A program made the translations under genes and the position numbers. DNA of 64,000 nt from Breznakibacter xylanolyticus (GTDB taxonomy: Bacteria > Bacteroidota > Bacteroidia > Bacteroidales > Marinilabiliaceae), in the NCBI RefSeq assembly GCF_003254275.1, contig NZ_QKZK01000019.1, forward strand, positions 1-64,000. Direction: 5' to 3'. A model generated the notes under the pieces. It searched no databases. It saw nothing but the letters and a program-made list of their open reading frames with translations, and was not told where the DNA came from. Positions 32,645-41,364 of the stretch are shown one piece after another; the first letter of the stretch is position 1; every line of letters starts with the position of its first letter.

Positions 32645-34063
32645 TCACTTTGTTTCCTCAACCACAATGGCTTCGTAAACAAACAAATCGGCATCGCGCC
32701 AACCATCCCAGCCAATGCCGGCCTTGTCGCGGGCGCAATGCCCCAGAAATTCAGTCACACTCCACCCCGTGTGATCGGCCACCTGGGGCAAGAAAGTTCC
32801 CGAGTACATGCCTTTGCGAATGTATATGCCATGCTTGCCCAACACAATTTCCTTCTCGCTGTCGATGCGGCGCAATGGGGTGATGATGGACAACTCGACG
32901 GACATACCCGGTAACTCATCAGGGGTAACAGGCGTGAAGCGCGAGTCGCGCAGGGCAGCCGACCGGGCGGCATCTTCAATGACCCGCCACAAGGGCATGG
33001 TGGATGGAAACTGCCCAATGCAGCCCCGCAATTTTCCATCCTTATAAAGCGACACAAAAGCCCCCGCTTTCGCCTCGTTGGCTGCCGAATGGGGTTCGGC
33101 AGGCGGTGCAGGATGCCCATGGCCGGTCACGGCGCTTTCGAATGCCGCGCGAGCACGAGCCAACAACTCCGATTGATCAGCATTGGTAAACTCTAAATGA
33201 TTGTCCTTGTTTTTACGAAACACCCCAATGGCTTGATAGCCCACCACGCGTTCGATGTCGCCGAAGTCCATGTCGCCTGAGTTTTGATACTTCAGATGAC
33301 GGTAGTCCACCGGAAAAGTGGTGGTGATATTCAACAAGGTAAGCACCGACGACCACCCGCAAAGCGAAGTATCCAAACCGCTGATGTTGGCTGCTTTGTT
33401 TTTTTTCAATTGGTCGGTGAGCACCCTCGGGTCGTTTTTCAGGATGGCATTGGCCGTGAGCTGATCAATGTAACAAGCATCATCGTGCGAAGGGTAATGC
33501 GAAAAATCGGTGCTGATGATAAACAACGAACGAGAGTTGAACCAGCGGGATAGGATCCGTCCCATTTCGGTGCACACCTCGGCACGATGGGTTCCCACCA
33601 CCACGGGCACAATGGGTGGCATTTGATAGAGATGCCGCTGCAAAAAAGGCAACTGCACCTCAAGGGTATGCTCGTGCTCGTGTGCCATGGGATGATAGCG
33701 AAACCACTCCGACTGTTCCATCAGTGCATTGACGGTTTCCTTATCAACCGGCACAGTTCCCAATGGTGTTCGGTAACTGTCAACCGCATCCACCGAAGCC
33801 CCCTCAAACAGTTCCCGATGGCTCGACCCGATGATAAAGATGCGCTCCCACTGCCCGTCGCGGGGCAAAAAAGCATAAGCCGCCGCCGCCACGGCTCCCG
33901 AATAAACATATCCGGCATGCGGCACAATCAGCGCAGCCACCTGATGCGATGGCACCGCCTCATGCGCCCCGGCCAACAACTCATCGACGCGATGTGCCAA
34001 CTGGTTCGGGTCGCTATCGTAAAACATACCCGCCACGGCAGGTTGTCGTTCCTTGGTTTTCAT
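32645..34063 (-). CDS. AmmeMemoRadiSam protein B-A fusion (Memo plus AMMECR1)
   Basis: A 472-residue fusion. Residues 1-285 are a Memo domain: QPAVAGMFYD, LIVPHAGYVYSGAVAAAAY (metal-ligand His), GSSHRELFEGASVDAVDSY, EHEHTLEVQLPFLQ and FSHYPSHDDAC. Residues about 295-472 are AMMECR1: GAFVSLYKDGKLRGCIGQF, with the family motif LRGCIG, and FTPVTPDELPGMSVELSI. Memo relates to extradiol dioxygenases; AMMECR1 has no known chemistry. With the radical-SAM gene downstream, all three parts of the AmmeMemoRadiSam system are present, which suggests one shared reaction. The fusion implies a fixed 1:1 ratio. The start codon is preceded by a CCCCCTC-type repeat. Confidence 0.92.
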   Translation of the reverse strand: MKTKERQPAVAGMFYDSDPNQLAHRVDELLAGAHEAVPSHQVAALIVPHAGYVYSGAVAAAAYAFLPRDGQWERIFIIGSSHRELFEGASVDAVDSYRTPLGTVPVDKETVNALMEQSEWFRYHPMAHEHEHTLEVQLPFLQRHLYQMPPIVPVVVGTHRAEVCTEMGRILSRWFNSRSLFIISTDFSHYPSHDDACYIDQLTANAILKNDPRVLTDQLKKNKAANISGLDTSLCGWSSVLTLLNITTTFPVDYRHLKYQNSGDMDFGDIERVVGYQAIGVFRKNKDNHLEFTNADQSELLARARAAFESAVTGHGHPAPPAEPHSAANEAKAGAFVSLYKDGKLRGCIGQFPSTMPLWRVIEDAARSAALRDSRFTPVTPDELPGMSVELSIITPLRRIDSEKEIVLGKHGIYIRKGMYSGTFLPQVADHTGWSVTEFLGHCARDKAGIGWDGWRDADLFVYEAIVVEETK

Positions 34064-34072
34064 GTGTTAATA

Positions 34073-34405
34073 AATAAGCCCCCTCATCCCCCCAAGGGGG
34101 ACTTTGGGATATTTCGTTAATGAGTTACTTCCACTATCGGACTTTTGCACTTTCGTATTCCTCGCTTTCAAATTTATCCACTTCGTCACAAAAAAATTGA
34201 AACGATTAGAGTCAACACACGATTAAAGATACAACATCCTGACAGGAATGACATTTTTTAACAACCAAACCAAGGCAATGAAAACAAACCAATTACCGCT
34301 ACAAAGCGCGCCGATGCTGATTTTTTATCAGATTTTTTTTGGCGCTACTATTGCAGAATCAAAAATAGCCTCTATCTTTGCACTCGCAATTGAGAAACAA
34401 CGGAT
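34073..34405. other. Repeat and divergent promoter region
   Basis: At 34073-34110 lies an AGCCCCCTCATCCCCCCAAG element that on the minus strand ends about 14 bases before the Memo/AMMECR1 start. It is followed, going away from the gene, by GAGTTACTT and by CTTTTGCACTTTCG. The same order of parts occurs before tamB (36421-36577) and before the gene at 59726. The remaining sequence is AT-rich and leads to the tRNA-Lys promoter at 34351-34380. No coding region is seen. Confidence 0.6.
34351..34380 (+). promoter_or_regulatory. Promoter of tRNA-Lys
   Basis: TTG (34351-34353), a 19-base spacer and TATCTTTG (34373-34380) form a consensus Bacteroidota promoter. The -7 box ends 25 bases before the tRNA. 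Confidence 0.8.
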
Positions 34406-34481
34406 GACTCAGTAGCTCAGCTGGTAGAGCACATCCCTTTTAAGGATGGGGTCCTGGGTTCGAGCCCCAGCTGAGTCACCA
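34406..34481 (+). tRNA. tRNA-Lys (TTT)
   Basis: A complete cloverleaf: acceptor GACTCAG/CTGAGTC, D-arm AGCTCAGCTGGTAGAGC, anticodon arm ATCCCTTTTAAGGAT with anticodon TTT, T-arm CTGGGTTCGAGCCCCAG. The 3' CCA is encoded (34479-34481), unlike in the tRNA-Phe genes of this window. Confidence 0.97.
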
Positions 34482-34483
34482 AC

Positions 34484-34518
34484 AAAAAGCGAAATCGGTA
34501 ACGGTTTCGCTTTTTTGT
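34484..34518 (+). terminator. tRNA-Lys terminator
   Basis: AAAAAGCGAAATCG pairs with CGGTTTCGCTTTTT (one G-T pair) around GTAA, followed by a T-run. It starts 3 bases after the tRNA. Confidence 0.8.
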
Positions 34519-34609
34519 TTTTAACAACTTCGGCAACATCTCGGCGTATTGACTAACTTCGCATTTGCCACTAACTTACATGCTAAGGCACCTATCACTC
34601 CCTCGGTTT

Positions 34610-36415
34610 ATGAAACGCCATCCTCACATCGCCCGCACACTCCTTTTCCTAATGCTCCTTGGGTGGATGCAAGGCATGCAGGGACAGGAAAACCTTGAGA
34701 TTCGCAAGATACACTTCAAAGGGAATAAAACTTTTTCGGACAAAGAACTCAAACAACAACTGAATTTAAAAGGAGCCACCTGGGTGGAAAAAAAGCTCCT
34801 GAAACGACAAAGCGAGTTATTTGCCGAGAATGCCTATCAACAAGGCATCGACAACCTGACCCGTTTTTACCAAACGGAAGGGTTCCTCAAAACCACGTTT
34901 CAAGAGCCCGACATCCATATTAAAAGAGACAAAATCACCCTGACCATCCCCCTTACAGAAGGTGCCCCCATGGTCATCGGCAATGTTTTTTCGGGCAACA
35001 TGGCCGAATTTCTCACCAAAAAGAAAGCCACCAAACGACTGCTGGCCACCCCGGGCAAGCGCTTCCGCGATGAATGGATGAAGGCCGACGGCGACCTGCT
35101 CACCCGGTCACTCACCGAAAAGGGGTATGCTTATGCCACCGTGCAGCACCACATTTTGGCCGATACCACCTTCATGCTGGTGGATGTGCAATGGATGACC
35201 GACAAAGGCCCCATGTGTGTATTTGGGAAAACCACCCTCACGCCCGTGGCGCGCACCCCCGAACGCATCACCCGCAAGCAACTGGCCTACCGCGAGGGGC
35301 AACCTTACAGTCCCCTGAAGCTCAGCAAAACCCAACAACAGATTTATGACCTGGGCACGTTTCGCGTGGCCTCGGTGAAGGCACAACTCACCCAACCGCC
35401 CACCGACACCGTGCACGTGGCCATCAAACTGACCGAAGCGCCGGGCATCACCACCCGGTTTGGGGTGGGTTATGGCAAAGAAGACCGTTTCAGAGCCTTT
35501 GTGGAACTTCAAAAACTCAATTTCCCCGGGGGCGTCAGGCGCACCACCTTTTATGCCAGTCACTCGGCCATTGAGCCATACCTGATAAAAACCACCATCA
35601 CCCAACCGGCCGTGTGGGGTCCCAAGAGCAGCGTCTCGCTCACCCCCTACATCCGCAATCAAAAAGAACCCGGCTACAAGCTCATCACCTACGGAAGCAC
35701 ACTCTCGTGGATCCAACGCCTGAGCACCCACCTCACCGGTCAGGCCAATCTTTCGATTAACCAGGTGCTGCTCGACACGAGCACCGTGGCCCGCATCAGC
35801 CAAAACCTGACCAAGCAATATGCCCGCACCGGCATCGAAACCGGCCTTGTGTACGACAATGCCCTGCCGCGATTCGACCCCACGAGGGGATGGATTGTGA
35901 CGGGCAACACGCAATACATCACCGTCTTTTCGGGCGACCGCACCCGTTTTTTCAAACACCAGTTAGAGGTGAAGAACTACCAGCAAGTAACCCCTTCACT
36001 GGTGGTGGCCACCCGCATCAAGGCAGGCACCATTGACCTGCTGAACCAGTCAGTGGCGGCACCCGTTGATGACCGTTTTTTTGCCGGGGGAAGCCGCTCG
36101 GTGCGCGGATGGGCCCGACAACAACTGGGGCCGGTGGATGCCGATGGCATTCCCTCGGGGGGGCACACCCTCACAGAGGGAAGCATGGAAGCAAGACAGA
36201 AACTCATGGGCCCGCTGAGCGTGGTGGGTTTTGTCGATTGGGGCAACGTATGGGAACCCTCGGGTCACCTCTCGCTTACCGACCTGCACTGGGCTGCGGG
36301 GGGCGGACTGCGCTTTGCCACCCCCATCGGCCCCATTGGCATTGATGCTGCAAAGCCGGTGTACGACAGTGCCAAGTCATGGCAAATACACTTCAACATT
36401 GGGCATCCGTTTTGA
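34610..36415 (+). CDS. tamA: TamA-like Omp85 outer-membrane assembly protein
   Basis: A 601-residue Omp85 protein. After a signal peptide (MKRHPHIARTLLFLMLLGWM, cleaved near MQGQ) come POTRA-type repeats (LEIRKIHFKGNKTFSDKEL and others to about residue 270) and a 16-strand surface-antigen barrel. The barrel has the conserved VRGW motif of loop 6 (GGSRSVRGWARQQLGPVD) and ends in Phe (HFNIGHPF), the outer-membrane insertion signal. There is no lipobox, so it is TamA-like rather than the lipoprotein TamL. An ATG ten codons earlier (34580) is an alternative start. The tamB gene follows, as in TAM systems for outer-membrane protein or lipid transport. Confidence 0.88.
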   Translation: MKRHPHIARTLLFLMLLGWMQGMQGQENLEIRKIHFKGNKTFSDKELKQQLNLKGATWVEKKLLKRQSELFAENAYQQGIDNLTRFYQTEGFLKTTFQEPDIHIKRDKITLTIPLTEGAPMVIGNVFSGNMAEFLTKKKATKRLLATPGKRFRDEWMKADGDLLTRSLTEKGYAYATVQHHILADTTFMLVDVQWMTDKGPMCVFGKTTLTPVARTPERITRKQLAYREGQPYSPLKLSKTQQQIYDLGTFRVASVKAQLTQPPTDTVHVAIKLTEAPGITTRFGVGYGKEDRFRAFVELQKLNFPGGVRRTTFYASHSAIEPYLIKTTITQPAVWGPKSSVSLTPYIRNQKEPGYKLITYGSTLSWIQRLSTHLTGQANLSINQVLLDTSTVARISQNLTKQYARTGIETGLVYDNALPRFDPTRGWIVTGNTQYITVFSGDRTRFFKHQLEVKNYQQVTPSLVVATRIKAGTIDLLNQSVAAPVDDRFFAGGSRSVRGWARQQLGPVDADGIPSGGHTLTEGSMEARQKLMGPLSVVGFVDWGNVWEPSGHLSLTDLHWAAGGGLRFATPIGPIGIDAAKPVYDSAKSWQIHFNIGHPF

Positions 36416-36577
36416 GGAAGGGAAAGAGTGGAGGAGTGGAGAAGTGGAAGAGTGAAAGAGTGGAGGAGTGGAGGAGTGGAGGAGTGCGAGAGTACAAGAG
36501 TACAAAAATGCGACTGAATAAGTAATTGAAGACGAAATCATCCAAAGTCCCCCTTTGGGGGATGAGGGGGCTAAACA
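36416..36577. repeat. GAGTG minisatellite plus CCCCCTTT element before tamB
   Basis: From 36421 to about 36510 there are about a dozen irregular copies of 8-9 bases like GGAGTGGAG, turning into GAGTACAAGAGTACAA. Then come AAGTAATTGAAGACGAAAT and a hairpin AAAGTCCCCCTTTGGGGGAT followed by GAGGGGGCTAAACA and the ATG of tamB. The same order of parts is found at 59586-59725. The tamA-tamB gap consists entirely of this element. Confidence 0.75.
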
Positions 36578-39500
36578 ATGAAACGCTGGAAAAAATATCT
36601 GCTCATCATCCTGTCGACCATCATTATGATGGTTGCGGGATTGCTATGGGTGGTGCAGACCCAATGGTTTCAGGACAGGCTCACGCGGCGCATCGAAGCC
36701 TTGGTGAATCAGCACATCAACGGTCGCCTGGAGATTGGGCGCATCGAAGGCAACCTGCTCACGCATGTCACCATCCGCCACCTCACCCTCACGCAGGGAG
36801 ACGATTCCCTGCTGAGGCTGCCCGCCCTGGCCCTCCATTACTCCCTGACGGGACTGCTGAGCCATCGCATCGACATTGACTCGTGCATCCTGACAACGCC
36901 GGGGCTGTGGCTCACGCAAAGCCCCGACAGCACCTGGAACTATCAACACCTGATGCGCCCGACGGCCGACACCATCGATGAAGCCCCGGCAACACCATTT
37001 GCCTTCACCATCAACGTTGGGCAGTTTGCCATTCGCGAGGCCAACCTGACCCTCCGCGCCATCGACAGCATCATTCCCCGCCGGGTCAGTCACCTCAATC
37101 TAAACTTGCAGGGGAGCTATGCCACCGGAAAAGCCCGGCTGCACCTTCAAGAGATGCAACTGACCACCCATGCCCCCGACTTTCGTCTCGACCATCTATC
37201 CCTCGAAGCCGAACAAGACAGCAGCACCCTGGTGTTGAAGCGCCTCCACCTTGTCACCCCGGGCAACCGCATCGAGGCCAACGGGCGATTCACATCCGTG
37301 CAGGCTTTTGAAGCCCATGTGAACTGGCCCGACATGCACCCGGGCGAGCTGACCCCGTGGGTACCGCCCCTGCCCCTCAAAGTACGTCCGTCGCTAAAGC
37401 TGCACATCGAACAGAGCCAACAACACACCATGATGGACATCGTGGCATCATATCAAGCCCAATCGATTGGCATCAACGGAGAGGCGGAGGGCATCCTGGC
37501 ATTCATCAACAATAACAATCCCGAACCGCTGCGCATCAACGCCACCATCGACGCCCAAAAGCTCGTTCCGTCGGAATGGCTGGAGATGTCGCCCCTGCCC
37601 CTGAGTGTGACGGCCACCCTCCGCGCGCGCGGCAACGGGCTCACCGCCACGGCTCCGGCCTTGCTCCTGGAACTGGATGCCGGCGGCACCCGGTGGCAAC
37701 ACCTGTGGCTGCGCAACGCCCGAGTGACCGCCCACTATCGCAACGGCGACACGGGGGGAGAATGGCACATCGACAGCCCGCTGGGACAAACCACCGGCAA
37801 CGCCCGCATCGACCTGCACCACCCCGACCGCCAGGCCGTGGCCAACGTGGCCATCCAACACCTGCAACTGCATCGCATCATCCCCGCCATGGCCGACAGC
37901 ACTGTGGTCAACGCCACCCTGCAGGTGACAGGCAGCCGGGTGATGCAAGATGCGCGCCGGCTCACGATGAGCGCCCGCATCTATCACTCACACGCCATGC
38001 GCATCCCCATCGACAGTCTGATGGTGACAGGATCGATACGAGGCACCGACATGGCCGTGGACACCCTCATCTTCGAAAACCCATCGGCACACCTGGCGGG
38101 CAAAGGCACCTTTAACGCTTCGCGACAACTGCAGGCCCGGGTCACCGGAACGATTGACGACACCCGGGCCTTTGATAGCTATTTTAGTCAGCCGGCAACC
38201 TGGCGCCGAATGACCTTTGCCCTATCGGCTAACGGCTCCCTCGACTCACTGGCCGCCACGCTGAGTACCCAACTGGATGACGTGCGCCTCGACACCACCT
38301 TGCAGGCACAAAGCATTGCCCTGACGGCCGAAGGCCGGATGCACGACACCACCCTCTCCGCCCGGGCGCAACTGAGGGTCACCAACAGCCGCGCGGGAAG
38401 TCTGCACGTCGATTCGCTCACCCTGGCAGCCCACCTGCAACATCAACGCATTGAAGGCGACCTCGCGGCCTGGTTTCCCGGGGCGATGTCCCTCAGAGCA
38501 GTTGCCCACGCCACGCCCGACAGCCTCACGACCACCACCGTAGAAACGCTGAGCCTGCAAACCCCCCAAACCCATCTGCATATGGCCAACGGCCCGGCCA
38601 CCATCGACATAGGCCACGGCGCCATCACCACCAACACCATCCGCATAGTTGACGACCACGCCCCGGCTTTCGCCATGACCCTGCAAGGCCATTACGCCCG
38701 CGACAGCATGGGGGCAGACATTGACGTGTCGAACCTGGCCTTGCCGCTGCTACACCATTTGGGCATCGCCCCCGTGAACATGCAGGGAACCGCCCGCTTC
38801 ACGGCCAACGTAAACGGCACACCCGCCATGCCCGAGATGACGGTGCACACACAACTGGATTCGCTAAAGGTCAACGGGCTCAGCGTGTCGCGCCTGACCA
38901 CCAATGCCGGGTATCGCAACCACGAGGCAAACGTGCGCACGGCCATCTACACCCCCCTCAACGACTCGCTCACCCTCACCGCCACGCTGCCCATGACCGT
39001 GGCGCTGGACAGCAGCGGCATCGTCATGCCCCAAACCTTCACGGCCGGCATCCGCGCCGAGGGCTTGCGGCTGAGCCCCTTTTATCGGCCCATGCCCCCC
39101 AATGCCGCCGCCACCATCGACATGAACGCCCACGGCCTCCTCACCGATCCCGTGGTGAACGGAAACATCCGACTGCACAACGGCGAGTTTGCCATCCCAC
39201 AATGGGGCATCCGCCTCAACGATGCCTTACTGGTGATGCAGGTGAACGACAAAACCATCACTCTCGACTCGCTCTACACCCGCAACGGACGCGGCTATTT
39301 GCTGGCACAGGGAACGCTGCACATCGACTCCACCTGGCTGTCGCCACAGCCCGCCGTGGCCGACTTACGGCTACGGGCCGACAACTTTCAGGCGCTCAGG
39401 CACCGCGATTTTGACCTGTTGATGGATGCCGATTTGTTTGTAAAAACCAACCATCAACAGTCCACCTTTGGGGGCGACATCACAATTCCCCAGTCGAGCT

Positions 39501-40414
39501 TTAATTTAGATGCCATATTGGGGCTGGCACAGGAACACCAGCGCGTTGACGAGCCCCTGCTGGTAACCGCCCTCAAAGACACGTCGCGACAGGTGGTGAT
39601 GACCGACACACTCACGATGGAGACCGACAGCATAATGGTGAGTCCCCTGATGGAACGTCTCACCGGCAGCTTGCGCGTGAACATTCCGCGCAACACCTGG
39701 ATACGCTCCGACGAGATGCAGATGGAGCTGTACGGCAACCTGGACGTGGTGAAGAACGGGCCCGACTTTGAACTGTTTGGCACCTTGGGCGTGCATCGGG
39801 GTTTTTACACGCTGTACGGCAAGCGCTTTGTGGTGGATGAGGGCGAGCTCACCTTTTCGGGCGGCAAGGAGATGAACCCCGGCATCGGGCTCACGGCACA
39901 TTACATTTTTCGCGACAGCGAAAAAAAGAAGCGACAGCTCAACTTCAGCATCGAGGGGAGCGCGCAAGAACCCCAGCTGGCCTTTACCATCGACGGGAGT
40001 GCCATTCCCGAGTCGGATGCGGTGGCCTACCTGCTGTTTGGACGCCCCTTTGACGAGCTGGCCTATGGCAACCGCGAAACCACCACCACGGGCGACCTCT
40101 CGACCCGCGCCCTGGGCAGCCTGGTGGCCTCGCAACTGAGCAAGACGTTGGGCCACACCCTGCAGCTCGACATGATAGAGATTGACGCGGGCGACAACTG
40201 GCAAAACACCACCTTTATGGTGGGCAAATACATTACCAACAACCTGTTTGTAACCTACCGCAAGGACTTTGGCAGCACCGACCAGCAAACGGCCACGCCC
40301 GACATCATCACCCTGGAGTACGAAATAGGTCGTCGGCTGTCGCTGCGACTGGTGCAGGGCGACGAAAAATCGACCGGCGCCGATGTGATTCTCAAGTTTG
40401 AGTCGAAGAAATAA
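36578..40414 (+). CDS. tamB: TamB-like translocation/assembly protein
   Basis: A 1278-residue protein anchored by one N-terminal helix (KKYLLIILSTIIMMVAGLLW, residues 5-24). The AsmA-like N-terminal part (ALVNQHINGRLEIGRIEGNL) is followed by a long run of beta-rich repeats forming the hydrophobic groove of bridge-type lipid transporters. The C-terminal DUF490 domain contains SDAVAYLLFGRPFDEL and FVTYRKDFGSTD. It spans the periplasm and works with the TamA-like barrel encoded upstream. Length is near E. coli TamB (1259). The gene follows tamA after a 162-base repeat element; the two are probably cotranscribed. Confidence 0.92.
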   Translation: MKRWKKYLLIILSTIIMMVAGLLWVVQTQWFQDRLTRRIEALVNQHINGRLEIGRIEGNLLTHVTIRHLTLTQGDDSLLRLPALALHYSLTGLLSHRIDIDSCILTTPGLWLTQSPDSTWNYQHLMRPTADTIDEAPATPFAFTINVGQFAIREANLTLRAIDSIIPRRVSHLNLNLQGSYATGKARLHLQEMQLTTHAPDFRLDHLSLEAEQDSSTLVLKRLHLVTPGNRIEANGRFTSVQAFEAHVNWPDMHPGELTPWVPPLPLKVRPSLKLHIEQSQQHTMMDIVASYQAQSIGINGEAEGILAFINNNNPEPLRINATIDAQKLVPSEWLEMSPLPLSVTATLRARGNGLTATAPALLLELDAGGTRWQHLWLRNARVTAHYRNGDTGGEWHIDSPLGQTTGNARIDLHHPDRQAVANVAIQHLQLHRIIPAMADSTVVNATLQVTGSRVMQDARRLTMSARIYHSHAMRIPIDSLMVTGSIRGTDMAVDTLIFENPSAHLAGKGTFNASRQLQARVTGTIDDTRAFDSYFSQPATWRRMTFALSANGSLDSLAATLSTQLDDVRLDTTLQAQSIALTAEGRMHDTTLSARAQLRVTNSRAGSLHVDSLTLAAHLQHQRIEGDLAAWFPGAMSLRAVAHATPDSLTTTTVETLSLQTPQTHLHMANGPATIDIGHGAITTNTIRIVDDHAPAFAMTLQGHYARDSMGADIDVSNLALPLLHHLGIAPVNMQGTARFTANVNGTPAMPEMTVHTQLDSLKVNGLSVSRLTTNAGYRNHEANVRTAIYTPLNDSLTLTATLPMTVALDSSGIVMPQTFTAGIRAEGLRLSPFYRPMPPNAAATIDMNAHGLLTDPVVNGNIRLHNGEFAIPQWGIRLNDALLVMQVNDKTITLDSLYTRNGRGYLLAQGTLHIDSTWLSPQPAVADLRLRADNFQALRHRDFDLLMDADLFVKTNHQQSTFGGDITIPQSSFNLDAILGLAQEHQRVDEPLLVTALKDTSRQVVMTDTLTMETDSIMVSPLMERLTGSLRVNIPRNTWIRSDEMQMELYGNLDVVKNGPDFELFGTLGVHRGFYTLYGKRFVVDEGELTFSGGKEMNPGIGLTAHYIFRDSEKKKRQLNFSIEGSAQEPQLAFTIDGSAIPESDAVAYLLFGRPFDELAYGNRETTTTGDLSTRALGSLVASQLSKTLGHTLQLDMIEIDAGDNWQNTTFMVGKYITNNLFVTYRKDFGSTDQQTATPDIITLEYEIGRRLSLRLVQGDEKSTGADVILKFESKK

Positions 40415-40690
40415 GCGGTGAAGATGAAAGAGATGAATAAGAATAGACGCGAAGGGGCTGAGTTACGCTGAGGTTTCTTCTCCTCACCGGCTCTCATCTT
40501 ATCTCACTGTAACTCAGTGTCAGTTCTTCGTTGGTGACACAGAGTCAGAATAAACGCAAAGGCGCGAAGGCGCTGAGTTATTTTGTAACGCCTTGCGTTT
40601 AAATAACAAAGCAGATAACTCAAAGAGTTATATAGTAGTAACACAGAGTTAAATGACCTGCCGAAGTATTCTCCCCCACCCGCCACGTCG
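40415..40690. repeat. AACTCAGCG-family dispersed repeat
   Basis: The stretch 40426-40640 contains TCATCTTATCTCACTGTAAC (40494-40513) followed by TCAGTGTCAGTTCTT, nearly identical to 60615-60648. It also has GGCGCTGAGTTATTTTGTAA (40567-40586) followed by CGCCTTGCGTTTAA, whose reverse complement recurs at 60697-60732 and, less exactly, at 57076-57104. No frame is supported. Confidence 0.7.
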
Positions 40691-40694
40691 CATC

Positions 40695-41245
40695 TTTTTA
40701 GCAGGACATCGAACTAAAAACTGACAACGCCGCACTTTTTTGAGAGGACATCGGATTAAAAAACGTCACCATCGCATTTTTTAAACAGGACGTCGGATTA
40801 AAAACTGAGGACACCGCATTTTTCAGACAGGATATCGGATTAAAAAATGTCATCATCGCATCTTTTAAACAGGACATCGGATTAAAAACTGAGGACACCG
40901 CATTTTTTAGACAGGATATCGGATTTAAAAATGTCATCATCGCATCTTTTTGATAGGACATCCTACCCAAAACTGACAACGTCCTACCAAAAACCGACAA
41001 CATCCCACCCAAAACTGACAACGTCGCATCTTTTTGATAGGACATCCTACCCAAAACTGACAACATCCTACCAAAAACTGACAACGTCCTACCCAAAACT
41101 GACAACGTGGCATCTTTTTGATAGGACATCCTACCCAGAACTGACAACGTCCTACCCAAAACTGACAACGTGGCATCTTTCAGATAGGACATCGGGCCAA
41201 AAACTGACAACGACCTCGCTTTTAGGGAGGATGCCCCACCAAAAA
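40695..41245. repeat. 21-bp/42-bp minisatellite array
   Basis: About 26 units of 21 bases or multiples, in two flavours. The right half (from about 40955) is built of CAAAACTGACAACGTCCTAC-type units mixed with GCATCTTTTTGATAGGACAT units. The left half alternates ATCGGATTAAAAA-type 42-mers. Because all units are multiples of 3, the array is open in more than one frame on both strands: the minus strand reads as heptapeptides such as TLSVLGR, MSYQKDA and VSSVFNP, the plus strand as SYPKLTT and SHLFDRT. Neither has a convincing start context, so I treat the array as non-coding. Confidence 0.8.
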
Positions 41246-41364
41246 CCGACAAGGGGGAAGGTGTCCCGGGCATCAAAAACAAAAAAACGGCGCCATTGCC
41301 TTGTTAACAGTCACCGTGCAGTCCAAAAACTTAACGATATTTGCATCACACGAAACAAAAGCCC

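Noticed and set aside
40695-41245. CRISPR array or coding gene for a heptad-repeat protein
   Set aside because: No spacers. Both strands are open only because all units are multiples of three, and neither frame has a convincing start context or signal peptide. It is kept as a repeat and as a testable finding.
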